This document shows positions 42,399 through 51,127 of a DNA stretch of 64,000 nucleotides, one piece after another. The notes under the pieces are model-generated. The model worked only from the letters and a program-made list of their open reading frames with translations, had not been told where the DNA came from and ran no database searches. The stretch covers positions 186,001 to 250,000 of the forward strand of contig NZ_JABAII010000008.1 of assembly GCF_012641405.1 (NCBI RefSeq), written 5' to 3'. A program made the translations under genes and the position numbers. How positions within the stretch are numbered: the stretch's first letter is position 1; every line of letters starts with the position of its first letter. The stretch is from Rhizobium sp. P40RR-XXII (GTDB lineage Bacteria > Pseudomonadota > Alphaproteobacteria > Rhizobiales > Rhizobiaceae).

Positions 42399-43373
42399 AT
42401 GCCCCTAGCGATTGCCATTACCGGCCCGGGCGGACCCGAGGCCATGAAAGTCGTCGATCTCCCCGCCACCGAGCCGGGTCCCGGCCAGGTCCGGATCCGC
42501 CAGAGCATTTCCGGCGTCAACTTCGTCGACATCTATGTCCGTTCCGGGCTCTACCCGCTGCCGCCCGGTCAGAGCGTGCTCGGCTTCGAAGGCGCCGGCA
42601 TCGTCGAGGCCCTCGGTCCCGGCGTCAACGAGCTGAAGGCGGGCGACCGCGTCGCCTATATCGGCCATCCGCTCGGCAGCTATGCCGAGGTGCGCACGTT
42701 ATCGGCCGCCCGTCTGGTGAAATTGCCCGATGGCGTCAGCGAGCGCGTCGCCGGCAGCACCATGCTGCGCGGACTGACGGCGCATATGGTGCTCCAAAAG
42801 GTCTATCCCGTGAAAGCAGGCGAATGGGTGCTGGTTCACGCGGGAGCGGGCGGCCTCGGCCAGCTCGTCACGCGCCTTGCCAAGCGGATCGGCGCGAACG
42901 TCATTGCGACGGTCGGTTCCGAAGCCAAGGTTGGCTTCGCCTACGAGGCCGGAGCCGATGTGGTTCTCCTGCACACAGCCGAGGATTGGGTCGTGGAAAC
43001 GCGCCGCATTGCCGATCGCCGAGGCGTGCATCTCGCCATCGACGGCATCGGCGGCACCATGCTGTCGCAGACCTTTGCCGCCGTCCGTCCTTTCGGAATG
43101 GTCGCAAGCCTCGGTCAGGCGGCCGGCCCCATTCCGCCGATCCAGATAGAGGAGCTGACCGCTCCCCGCGCGATCGGCCTATCTCGCCCGAGCGTATTGA
43201 CCTATGCCAACGATCCAGAGCTCTATCGCCAAGGCACGACCGCGCTGATGGCGGCGCTGCAGGCCGGACTGGTCAACCCGATCGGCGCCGAATACGAGCT
43301 GAAGGATGCGGCGAGAGCTCATGCCGATCTTGAGGCGGGACGAACGACGGCCAGTGTCGTCTTGACGATGTAA
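42399..43373 (+). CDS. Quinone oxidoreductase (zinc-free MDR family)
   Basis: The 324-residue protein is an NADPH:quinone reductase of the medium-chain family. It has the N-terminal GroES-like domain (SGVNFVDIYVRSGLYPLPPG), the Rossmann motif HAGAGGLGQLVTRLAK near residues 148-163 and VVETRRIADRRGVHLAIDGI. The Cys/His residues that bind zinc in alcohol dehydrogenases are missing, as in quinone reductases. CGAAAGGAG precedes the ATG. Control by the divergent LysR is likely. Confidence 0.92.
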   Translation: MPLAIAITGPGGPEAMKVVDLPATEPGPGQVRIRQSISGVNFVDIYVRSGLYPLPPGQSVLGFEGAGIVEALGPGVNELKAGDRVAYIGHPLGSYAEVRTLSAARLVKLPDGVSERVAGSTMLRGLTAHMVLQKVYPVKAGEWVLVHAGAGGLGQLVTRLAKRIGANVIATVGSEAKVGFAYEAGADVVLLHTAEDWVVETRRIADRRGVHLAIDGIGGTMLSQTFAAVRPFGMVASLGQAAGPIPPIQIEELTAPRAIGLSRPSVLTYANDPELYRQGTTALMAALQAGLVNPIGAEYELKDAARAHADLEAGRTTASVVLTM

Positions 43374-43381
43374 GGCCTTTC

Positions 43382-43413
43382 AAGCGGGGCCTGCAAAACC
43401 GGCCCCGCTTTCG
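43382..43413 (+). terminator. Strong GC hairpin after quinone oxidoreductase
   Basis: AAGCGGGGCC (43382-43391) pairs perfectly with GGCCCCGCTT (43401-43410), closing a nine-base loop. The tail has only a few T residues, so termination efficiency is uncertain. Confidence 0.7.
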
Positions 43414-43597
43414 CAATGCTCGGCTTCAGCTCCCACGCACACTCAATTCATCCCGTCAATGGCTTTTGCTGCAAGGCAGCAATTCGTTGACCATGCCCGC
43501 CTTTGCCTGATACCGATTGTCCGTGGCGATGCACGGCCTCCGGCTGCCACCGTCATGGCTATCCGATACCGAACCCCGTTCCTTCGTGGCAAACAGC

Positions 43598-44815
43598 ATG
43601 GACATCGTTATCGATGTCCGCAGGCGATATCCCGTGAACACTGCCTCCCAGACCATCCGGTCCGCCTCGACCCTATCCCTTCTGTCGATCGTCGCACTGA
43701 CATTCTTCGGCTATGCCGCCATCGGCCTTCCGCTCGCGGTTCTGCCCACCTATGTCGACAGTGGCCTCGGCTTCGGCGTCGTCTGGGCCGGCATCGCCGT
43801 CAGCACGCAATATGTGGCGACCATCGTCAGCCGTGCCCAGGTCGGGCGGCTCTGCGATCAATACGGGCCGCGCCGTTCGGTCTTTCTCGGCTTCCTTGCC
43901 TACGGCCTGTCAGGCGCATTGACGATCGCCTCCACATTTGCGGTCCATGTGCCTACGGCGAGCCTTGCCCTTCTGCTTGCCGGGCGGCTGGCGCTCGGCA
44001 TCGGCGAAAGCTGGGTGAGCACCGCGGCGATCACCTGGGCGATCGGTTTGATGGGATCGCGCGAAACCGTCCGCATCATCTCGTGGAACGGCATCGCCAC
44101 CTATGGAGGCATTGCGCTCGCCGCACCTTTCGGTGCATGGTTGCAGGGCCAATACGGCTTCTTCACCATCGGCGTCGTCACCATCGTCCTTGCCGTCGCC
44201 GGGTTCTTGCTGGCACAGACTCGTCCGCCCGTTCCGGGCGTGAAGGAAAAGGGCATCGGTACCGGCCAGGTCTTGAGCCGCGTGGCGCCATATGGCGTCG
44301 CCCTTGCCCTCGCCTCCAGCGGCTTCGGTGTCGTCATGGCCTTCGTCGCGCTGTTTTTTCATAGCCGCAACTGGGAAGGCGCCTCGTTCGCCCTTAGTGC
44401 TTTCGGCCTTGCCTTCATGGGCGTACGCCTCGGCCTTGCGCAGGCAGTCGCACGTTTCGGCGGCCTGCCGCTGGTGCGCATCTCCCTTGTCATCGAGATC
44501 GTCGGCCTGGTGGCGCTTGCCCTTGCGCCCTCCCCGACCGTTGCCATCATCGGCGCGGCGCTGGCGGGCGCCGGCTTCGCGCCTGTCTTTCCGGCACTCG
44601 GAAACGAAGCGATGGAGCGCATCCCGCCGCAGAACCGCGGCGTCGCGCTCGGGCTCTATTCGATCTTTCTCGATGTGTCGCTCGGCTCGACCGGACCGAT
44701 CGCGGGCCTTTTTGCCGATCATCTGGGTTATGCCGCGCCCTTCTCCTTCGGGGTCGGCGCGGTCCTGCTCGGCCTGATCCTGAGCTTCTGCCTGCGCGGA
44801 AACCGCAACCACTGA
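43598..44815 (+). CDS. MFS transporter (YhhS-like)
   Basis: The protein has about 405 residues with twelve predicted membrane helices. It contains IGLPLAVLPTYVDSGLGFG near the start, the loop 2-3 motif GRLCDQYGPRRSV and a matching loop 8-9 region. The pattern fits the YhhS/arabinose-efflux-like MFS subgroup; the substrate is unknown. ATG at 43598 and GTG at 43634 are both possible starts, and neither has a good ribosome site. The longer version adds twelve mostly charged residues. Confidence 0.87.
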   Translation: MDIVIDVRRRYPVNTASQTIRSASTLSLLSIVALTFFGYAAIGLPLAVLPTYVDSGLGFGVVWAGIAVSTQYVATIVSRAQVGRLCDQYGPRRSVFLGFLAYGLSGALTIASTFAVHVPTASLALLLAGRLALGIGESWVSTAAITWAIGLMGSRETVRIISWNGIATYGGIALAAPFGAWLQGQYGFFTIGVVTIVLAVAGFLLAQTRPPVPGVKEKGIGTGQVLSRVAPYGVALALASSGFGVVMAFVALFFHSRNWEGASFALSAFGLAFMGVRLGLAQAVARFGGLPLVRISLVIEIVGLVALALAPSPTVAIIGAALAGAGFAPVFPALGNEAMERIPPQNRGVALGLYSIFLDVSLGSTGPIAGLFADHLGYAAPFSFGVGAVLLGLILSFCLRGNRNH

Positions 44816-44930
44816 AGCCATTTTTCGCCGTTCGCCACAATCCTGATTCCGGCGCGCAACGACAAACGGTTGCGGTCCGCAGTCAAGGCTTGGTATGCGT
44901 CTCTCATCATGACCAGCAGGAGGCCCGCCC

Positions 44931-45992
44931 ATGAACGTCACCGAAATCGTCATCGAAGGCGACACTCCCGGGATCGCCTGGCGGCTGCCGGTTCTCCATT
45001 TTGCCGGCAGCAAGGGCGATGCGCCGAAGATCTATATTCAGGCGGCGTTGCATGCCGGCGAACTGCCGGGCACGGCCTTGGTGCATTTCCTCTGCGAGCG
45101 CCTGCGGCAGGCGGAAGCGGCAGGCACCATTCTGAGCGATATCGTCGTCGTACCGCATGCCAACCCGATCGGCGCGGCACAATCGCACTTCGGCGAGATG
45201 CAGGGCCGTTTCGACCTGGGCTCACGCACCAATTTCAACCGCGATTTCCCGCTGATTTCGGTCCGCGACCGTGATCTCCTCATCGAAAACCTGGAACGCT
45301 ATCCCGCTGTCGACCGGCTGAAGCGCCAGCTGATCCACATGGCACTCGGCGCCGATCTGGTGATCGATCTCCATTGCGACGACGAATCCCTGCAATATGC
45401 CTATATCGACGAGGCCTTCTGGCCCGAGGCTTCCGATCTTGCCGCGGTATTGAGGATGGATGCCGTTTTGTTGTCGGATGGCGAAAGCTCGGCCTTCGAG
45501 GAGGCTGTGAGCTTCGCCTGGAAATACGAAGTACCCGGGGGAAAGAAGGCGAGGCTGCCGGGCAAGCTTTCGGTGACGGTCGAATTGCGCGGCACGCGCG
45601 ACGTCTATCCGGAGATGGCAAAGGAAGATGCCGCGGGGCTCTGGCGCTTCCTGGCCGCGCGCGGCGCAGTGCAGGATGAAAGCGTGAGGCCCGGCGCGTT
45701 CGATGGCCCGGCCGTGCCGCTCGACAATGTGGAGATGATCCGCGCACCGCAGGCCGGCACCGTGCTTTTCCATCGCAATATCGGCGAGCGGGTCGCAGAA
45801 GGCGATCTGCTGGCGACCATCATCACCGCGCCCGGCATGCCGGATGGAACCATCGATGTCCGCGCGCCGCAGGCAGGCCTGATCGTGACCCGCGTCTCCG
45901 ACCGGCTGGTGCGGCGTCGCGGCGATTTGATGAAGATCGGCTCCGATAAGCCAAGCTCCGTCACCCGCAAGCCGGGAACGCTGGAAGACTGA
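44931..45992 (+). CDS. Succinylglutamate desuccinylase/aspartoacylase-family zinc deacylase
   Basis: The 353-residue protein has the zinc-carboxypeptidase-like core of the AstE/ASPA family: HAGELPG (zinc His and Glu) near residues 41-47, PHANPIGA and RTNFNRDFP (substrate carboxylate binding), and DLHCDDES with the third zinc ligand near 144-151. The C-terminal 80 residues look like a biotinyl/lipoyl-type beta-barrel (IRAPQAGTVLFHRN, VAEGDLLATI). The acyl substrate is unknown. CAGGAGG precedes the ATG. Confidence 0.88.
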   Translation: MNVTEIVIEGDTPGIAWRLPVLHFAGSKGDAPKIYIQAALHAGELPGTALVHFLCERLRQAEAAGTILSDIVVVPHANPIGAAQSHFGEMQGRFDLGSRTNFNRDFPLISVRDRDLLIENLERYPAVDRLKRQLIHMALGADLVIDLHCDDESLQYAYIDEAFWPEASDLAAVLRMDAVLLSDGESSAFEEAVSFAWKYEVPGGKKARLPGKLSVTVELRGTRDVYPEMAKEDAAGLWRFLAARGAVQDESVRPGAFDGPAVPLDNVEMIRAPQAGTVLFHRNIGERVAEGDLLATIITAPGMPDGTIDVRAPQAGLIVTRVSDRLVRRRGDLMKIGSDKPSSVTRKPGTLED

Positions 45993-46092
45993 TCTATGCA
46001 ATGGACGAGGGAACGGCCTGGCCACCCGGCCGGCTTTCACCGCGCTTCATTCGCGTGCTATGCCCTACCGGACAGCAAGAGACGGATTCGAC

Positions 46093-46449
46093 ATGACGAT
46101 CACCATTTACGGCATCAAGAACTGCGACACGATGAAGAAGGCCCGGACCTGGCTCGAGGGCCACGGCATCGCCTATGATTTCCACGACTACAAGGCCGTC
46201 GGCATCGACAGGGATCATCTGGAGCGCTGGACGAAGGAAGCGGGATGGGAAGTCGTGCTCAACCGCGCCGGCACCACCTTCAAGGCTCTGCCGGAAGCGG
46301 ATCGAATTGACCTTTCGAAGGACAAGGCCATTGCGCTGATGCTGGCGCAGCCCTCGATGATAAAGCGTCCGGTGCTGGAGGCAGACGGCAAATTGCTGGT
46401 TGGATTCAAGCCCGATATTTATGCGGCAGCATTCGGCAAGGCCGCCTAG
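46093..46449 (+). CDS. ArsC/Spx-family protein (YffB-like)
   Basis: The 118-residue thioredoxin-fold protein begins TITIYGIKNCDTMKKARTWL, with a single N-terminal Cys and the KRPVLE motif near residue 94-99. These match the YffB group of arsenate-reductase-related proteins, thought to be glutathione-dependent thiol reductases. A true ArsC role in arsenic resistance is not supported because no ars genes are nearby. The YbaK-like gene follows after ten bases. Confidence 0.9.
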   Translation: MTITIYGIKNCDTMKKARTWLEGHGIAYDFHDYKAVGIDRDHLERWTKEAGWEVVLNRAGTTFKALPEADRIDLSKDKAIALMLAQPSMIKRPVLEADGKLLVGFKPDIYAAAFGKAA

Positions 46450-46459
46450 AGATAAGTCC

Positions 46460-46933
46460 ATGTCAAAAACGACCCGCGCGACGCAAGTGCTGACCCAGGC
46501 GAAAGTCGCCTTCACGGTGCATGCCTATGACTACGATCCGAATGCGGAGCGTGTCGGCCTGCAGGCGGCGGAAGCACTCGGCGAAGAGCCGCATCGCGTG
46601 CTGAAGACGCTGATGGCGGAGGTGGACGGCAAGCCGGTCTGCGCCGTCGTCCCCTCCGACCACGAAGTCAGCATGAAGAAGCTCGCCGCAGCCTTCGGCG
46701 GCAAGTCGGCGGCCATGATGAAGCCCGTCGATGCAGAGCGCCTGACGGGCTATCATGTCGGTGGCATCAGCCCCTTCGGCCAGAAGAAGATCGTTCCGAC
46801 GGCGATCGAGGCGCAGGCGATGACCGAGACCTATGTCTATATCAACGGTGGCCAGCGTGGCCTGCAGGTGCGGTTGAACCCGCAGGATGCCTTGACCGCG
46901 CTCAAGGCCAAGGCCGCGTCGCTGATTGCCTGA
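46460..46933 (+). CDS. ybaK: Cys-tRNA(Pro) deacylase, YbaK family
   Basis: The 157-residue protein has the YbaK/EbsC fold: FTVHAYDYDPNAERVGLQAA near the N-terminus, KTLMAEVDGKPVCAVVPSDH with the catalytic Lys region, and VGGISPFGQKKIVPT. YbaK hydrolyses Cys-tRNA(Pro) mischarged by prolyl-tRNA synthetase. It is likely co-transcribed with the YffB-like gene. Confidence 0.93.
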   Translation: MSKTTRATQVLTQAKVAFTVHAYDYDPNAERVGLQAAEALGEEPHRVLKTLMAEVDGKPVCAVVPSDHEVSMKKLAAAFGGKSAAMMKPVDAERLTGYHVGGISPFGQKKIVPTAIEAQAMTETYVYINGGQRGLQVRLNPQDALTALKAKAASLIA

Positions 46934-47029
46934 TGATTTCCCAAAGTCGGACAAACCGCCTTCAATTTCGCAGCAAACCGGTCTAAGTCTTCTGACCATT
47001 CTTTCGATATCAGCCAAGCAGGTTTCGTC

Positions 47030-48283
47030 ATGACATCAGCCTCCCCCAACCATCATCCCGTCGATCACGCCAAGCTGGAAAAGCTTGCGGAAGTAGCCGT
47101 AAGGGTCGGGTTGCAGCTGCAGGCCGGTCAGGATCTGCTCATGACGGCGCCTGTCGCGGCGATGCCGCTGGTGCGGCTGATCACGCGCGAGGCCTACAAG
47201 GCCGGCGCCGGTCTCGTCTCCACCTTCTATTCGGACGAAGAGACGACGCTTGCCCGCTATGAATACGGCCAGGACGTGAGCTTCGACCGCGCAGCGACAT
47301 GGCTTTACGAGGGCATGGCCAAGGCCTTCTCCAACAACACGGCGCGTCTTGCCATTGCCGGCGACAATCCGATGCTGCTGTCCAATCAGGACCCGAACAA
47401 GGTGGCGCGCGCAAACCGCGCCAATTCTGCCGCCTACAAGCCGGCGCTGGAAAAGATCTCGAACTTCGACACCAACTGGAACATCGTCTCCTATCCGAAC
47501 GCCTCCTGGGCGAAGCTGGTCTTCCCGAACGATCCGGAAGCAATCGCCGTCGCCAAGCTCGCCAAGGCGATCTTCTCTGCCTCGCGCGTCGATGTCGAAG
47601 ATCCGATCGCGGCATGGGCCGAGCACAATGCCACCCTGCACAAGCGCTCGGCATGGATGAACGGTCAGCGCTTCGCCGCCCTGCACTTTCAGGGACCGGG
47701 CACCGATCTGACCGTCGGCCTGGCGGACGGCCATGAATGGCATGGCGGCGCCTCGACGGCCAAGAACGGCATCACCTGCAATCCGAACATTCCGACGGAA
47801 GAGGTCTTCACCACGCCGCATGCGCTGCGCGTCGAAGGCCATGTCTCGTCGACGAAGCCGCTATCGCATCAGGGCACGCTGATCGACAATATCCAGGTGC
47901 GCTTCGAAGGCGGCCGGATCATCGAGGCCAAGGCGACGCGTGGCGAGGAAGTGCTGAACAAGGTGCTCGACACCGACGAAGGTGCGCGCCGACTCGGCGA
48001 AGTGGCGCTGGTACCGCATTCCTCGCCGATTTCGGCGAGCGGCATCCTGTTCTACAACACGCTCTTCGACGAAAATGCCTCGTGCCATATCGCGCTCGGC
48101 CAGTGCTATTCCAAGTGCTTCGTCAATGGAGCCACGCTCAGCCAGGAACAGATCAAGGCACAGGGCGGCAATTCCAGCCTGATCCACATCGACTGGATGA
48201 TCGGCTCCGACAAGGTCGATATCAATGGCATTAATGCGGATGGTTCGCGCGTGCCCGTCATGCGCAAGGGCGAGTGGGCGTAG
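47030..48283 (+). CDS. M29-family (thermophilic-type) aminopeptidase
   Basis: The 417-residue protein matches the peptidase M29 family. Metal-ligand regions are visible in the C-terminal half: TPHALRVEGHVSSTKPL, LGEVALVPHSSPIS, and the ending HIDWMIGSDKVDINGI. These enzymes release N-terminal residues using two Co/Zn ions and dimerise. It has no signal peptide. The gene is followed by a clean terminator. Confidence 0.93.
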   Translation: MTSASPNHHPVDHAKLEKLAEVAVRVGLQLQAGQDLLMTAPVAAMPLVRLITREAYKAGAGLVSTFYSDEETTLARYEYGQDVSFDRAATWLYEGMAKAFSNNTARLAIAGDNPMLLSNQDPNKVARANRANSAAYKPALEKISNFDTNWNIVSYPNASWAKLVFPNDPEAIAVAKLAKAIFSASRVDVEDPIAAWAEHNATLHKRSAWMNGQRFAALHFQGPGTDLTVGLADGHEWHGGASTAKNGITCNPNIPTEEVFTTPHALRVEGHVSSTKPLSHQGTLIDNIQVRFEGGRIIEAKATRGEEVLNKVLDTDEGARRLGEVALVPHSSPISASGILFYNTLFDENASCHIALGQCYSKCFVNGATLSQEQIKAQGGNSSLIHIDWMIGSDKVDINGINADGSRVPVMRKGEWA

Positions 48284-48310
48284 GGACGCCCGGACATTTC
48301 GACGCTATCG

Positions 48311-48341
48311 TGCCGCGGTACTCTTGCCGCGGCATTTTTTT
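48311..48341 (+). terminator. Rho-independent terminator after M29 aminopeptidase
   Basis: TGCCGCGG (48311-48318) pairs perfectly with CCGCGGCA (48327-48334), followed by seven T residues. It lies between the convergent aminopeptidase and flavodoxin-fold genes. Confidence 0.9.
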
Positions 48342-48357
48342 GACAGAATGCCCGAGC

Positions 48358-48948
48358 TCAGATCGTCGTCAGGGCTTTCCTGATGCGGGCGAGATGCGCC
48401 TTGCGTCCGGCTTCGGTGACGCGGTCCATGTCGTGCAGCGCCAGCATGCGAAAATTCAGCCGCTTGGCGCAAAAGGCGGCGATGCCGCGTTTCAGCAGGC
48501 GCCGCACCGGATTGCCCATATAGAGATGCACGATCCACCAGGGCGAGCCGGTTGTTGTCAGCGCCCAAAACAGGCGGATATTGGTGAGTTGCGGCACGAT
48601 GCGCCCGCCGGCCGGATCGTGGGCAAAGGCAACACCGGGCGCAAAAGCGCGATCGAAAAAGCCTTTGAGAATGGCTGGAAAATTAAACCACCATTGCGGA
48701 AAGACCAGGATCAGCCCGTCGGCCGCCCGCAGGCGCGAGACGATGGCATCGACGCCGGACGTATCATAGGGTTGGTCGAAATAACCGCGCCGCTCGGCCT
48801 CTGAAAGACAGGGATCGAAGCCCTCGCGATAGAGATCGAGCAGGTCAACCTCGTGCCCGCCGGCAGCAAGCGTTTCCTGCGCAAGCTTCGCTACGGCGGC
48901 GGCGAAGCTATCCTCCAGCGGATGGGCCAGCACCAGCAGGATGCGCAT
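48358..48948 (-). CDS. NAD(P)H-dependent flavodoxin-fold oxidoreductase
   Basis: The 196-residue protein begins MRILLVLAHPLEDSFAAAVA and contains LVFPQWWFNFPAILKGFFDR, the FMN-binding signature of the Flavodoxin_2 group (KefF, MdaB, NQO1-like). It should reduce quinones with two electrons. Its ATG overlaps the xseA stop by one base, so the two are co-translated. A functional link to exonuclease VII is not obvious. Confidence 0.9.
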   Translation of the reverse strand: MRILLVLAHPLEDSFAAAVAKLAQETLAAGGHEVDLLDLYREGFDPCLSEAERRGYFDQPYDTSGVDAIVSRLRAADGLILVFPQWWFNFPAILKGFFDRAFAPGVAFAHDPAGGRIVPQLTNIRLFWALTTTGSPWWIVHLYMGNPVRRLLKRGIAAFCAKRLNFRMLALHDMDRVTEAGRKAHLARIRKALTTI

Positions 48949-50564
48949 CAGAAAAGGCTTCCCTGTTTCGGCGGAGCGGCAGGCTCAGTCGGCTTGGTCG
49001 CGCGCTTCTTTGCAGGCGGAGCGCCTGATGATGACGTGGTCGAATACGGCGGCGCGGCATCATCGCCGGTGACGGCGCCGATGCGGCCATCCGTGAATTC
49101 GATCGAGATCGCAGCACCCGTCGAAAGCGCCGCCGCCAGCGAAACCGGACGATCGTCTTCGTCGCGCACGACGGCGTAGCCGCGCTTCAGGACATTCTTG
49201 TAGGAGAGCGACTGCAGGATGCGCTCCTGCGCCACCAGCTCGCTGCGGGCGCGGGCCAGCTGATGGCGGATGGCGGTATCGGCGTGACGGACGAGATTGC
49301 CGAGGCGATCCCGGGCGCGGCCTGTCTGCGCCTCGAGGCGTGATGGCAGTGTGGCAAAGACGGCATCGGCCCGTTCGATGCGGGCGCGGGAACGGTCGAG
49401 CATACGCTCGATGGTCCGCTCGGCGCGGGTCATCCGTTCGCCCAATTGCTGACGGCGCTCCGCGATCCGATTCGACAGGATATCCGGCCGCAGCTGCGAG
49501 GCCATGCGCTCGAAGGAGCGGCGCTTGTTCAGCGTGTTCAGCTCCAACCCACGGCCGAGACCGGCGGCAGCCTCGTCGAAGCGGCGGCGCGGCAGGGCCA
49601 GGATCTGATCGAGCGAAGGCAGGGCGCGTAGCAGCGCGCGCACCGCCTGCCGCCGCTGATCCATCTGTCTCGTCATTCCGCCCTGCAGCCGGGCGGCAAA
49701 ACTTGCAAGCTGCGCCTCCAGTTCGGCCTTGACCGGCACGGCCATTTCGGCGGCACCCGTCGGCGTCGGCGCGCGCACGTCGGCGGCATAATCAATCAGC
49801 GTCCAATCGGTCTCGTGGCCGACGGCCGAGATCAGCGGGATGTCGCTGGCGGCGGCAGCGCGGACGACGGCCTCGTCATTGAAGCTCCACAGATCCTCGA
49901 GACTGCCGCCACCGCGCGCGACGATCAGCACGTCGGGGCGCGGGATCGGCCCACCGGGTGCGAATTCATTGAAGCCGCGAATGGCGTTCGCTACCTCGTC
50001 GCCGGAACCCTCCCCCTGCACCTTTACCGGCCAGACCAGCACATGCACGGGGAAACGATCGGAGATGCGGTGCAGGATATCGCGGATGACGGCGCCGGTC
50101 GGCGAGGTGACAACGCCGATCACATCAGGCATGAAGGGGAGCCGGCGCTTGCGCTCGGGATCGAAGAGGCCTTCGGCGCCGAGCTTGCGCTTGCGCTCCT
50201 CGAGGAGCGCCATCAGGGCGCCCGCGCCGGCGGGCTCCAGGGTCTCGATGACGATCTGGTATTTCGACGAGCCCGGGAAGGTCGTCACCTTGCCGGTCGC
50301 GATGACTTCCATCCCCTCCTCGGGACGGAATTTCAGCTTGGAAAATGTGCCTTTCCAGATCACCGCGTCGATGCGGGAGCGGTCATCCTTCAGCGAGAAA
50401 TAGGCGTGGCCCGAGGAATGCGGCCCGCGATAGCCGGAGATTTCCCCGCGCACGCGCACCTGGTCGAACGCATTTTCGACCGTGCGCTTGATCGATCCGG
50501 ACAATTCCGAGACGGAATATTCCGTCAGGTTCGAAGGCGAATCATTCTCAAAAAAGCTGCTCAT
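48948..50564 (-). CDS. xseA: Exodeoxyribonuclease VII large subunit
   Basis: The 538-residue protein is XseA. It has an N-terminal OB-fold (VRGEISGYRGPHSSGHAYFS), a catalytic domain with RPDVLIVARGGGSLEDLWSF and AVGHETDWTLIDYAADVRAP, a long helical coiled-coil section and a C-terminal segment. With XseB it degrades single-stranded DNA in either direction. The last 50 residues are Ala/Pro/Lys-rich and variable. XseB is not in the window. Confidence 0.96.
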   Translation of the reverse strand: MSSFFENDSPSNLTEYSVSELSGSIKRTVENAFDQVRVRGEISGYRGPHSSGHAYFSLKDDRSRIDAVIWKGTFSKLKFRPEEGMEVIATGKVTTFPGSSKYQIVIETLEPAGAGALMALLEERKRKLGAEGLFDPERKRRLPFMPDVIGVVTSPTGAVIRDILHRISDRFPVHVLVWPVKVQGEGSGDEVANAIRGFNEFAPGGPIPRPDVLIVARGGGSLEDLWSFNDEAVVRAAAASDIPLISAVGHETDWTLIDYAADVRAPTPTGAAEMAVPVKAELEAQLASFAARLQGGMTRQMDQRRQAVRALLRALPSLDQILALPRRRFDEAAAGLGRGLELNTLNKRRSFERMASQLRPDILSNRIAERRQQLGERMTRAERTIERMLDRSRARIERADAVFATLPSRLEAQTGRARDRLGNLVRHADTAIRHQLARARSELVAQERILQSLSYKNVLKRGYAVVRDEDDRPVSLAAALSTGAAISIEFTDGRIGAVTGDDAAPPYSTTSSSGAPPAKKRATKPTEPAAPPKQGSLF

Positions 50565-50802
50565 GTCCTCCTTCTACCCGATGCCGCGGTAAATGCGGAG
50601 CCTGGTGCGTACTCCTTAAGTCTGAATCGATCGAAGGAACGGATTGTGCGCATATTTAAGGTACTGCCGCCTCCTTTGCATGTCCCATAAAGGGCGCGGA
50701 GCCTATCGCTTCATGAAACGTTAACCCTGCTGGCAAAGCCTTTTTTAGCCATCCATGCGTAAACCTGTGCAAACAGGTTCTTGGTAAAGAGGATATGGAG
50801 CG

Positions 50803-51030
50803 ATGATATTCGCGACCGCCACGATCATCGGTATTGCCGCCGGCCTGCAGCGCACGACGATCGGCGCGCTGCTCGGCGTGGCATTGGTGAGCATCGCCTT
50901 CATGGCGACGGTCGCGATATCAATCGTTCCGCCACCGCTGACGACACTGTTCATCGCGCTCGGCGGCTACAATCTAGGCTTCATCGGCTTTCTGATTACG
51001 GCGGACATGATGGAGCAACGCCGCGCCTGA
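50803..51030 (+). CDS. Small two-to-three-helix membrane protein
   Basis: The 75-residue protein is almost wholly hydrophobic (MIFATATIIGIAAGLQRTTI, then two further helices) and ends in a charged MMEQRRA tail. GGAG lies just before the ATG. No family is recognised. It stands alone between xseA and the GT-C-like gene. Confidence 0.65.
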   Translation: MIFATATIIGIAAGLQRTTIGALLGVALVSIAFMATVAISIVPPPLTTLFIALGGYNLGFIGFLITADMMEQRRA

Positions 51031-51127
51031 GGCGCGTGGCTATCTTTCAGATTCGCGCCTCGCGCTTCACGTTCCCGATGTCGCGTCTGTCACTATCGCC
51101 GCCCAACGCCGCGCGACATGCTCCAGG

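Noticed and set aside
40063..45013. Antisense frames over the SulP (40063-40983) and MFS (43910-45013) genes.
   Set aside because: They are charged, repetitive translations opposite transmembrane genes, which is the expected artefact.
46093..46449. Arsenate reductase for arsenic resistance.
   Set aside because: The sequence is YffB-like and there are no arsB, arsR or acr3 genes nearby.
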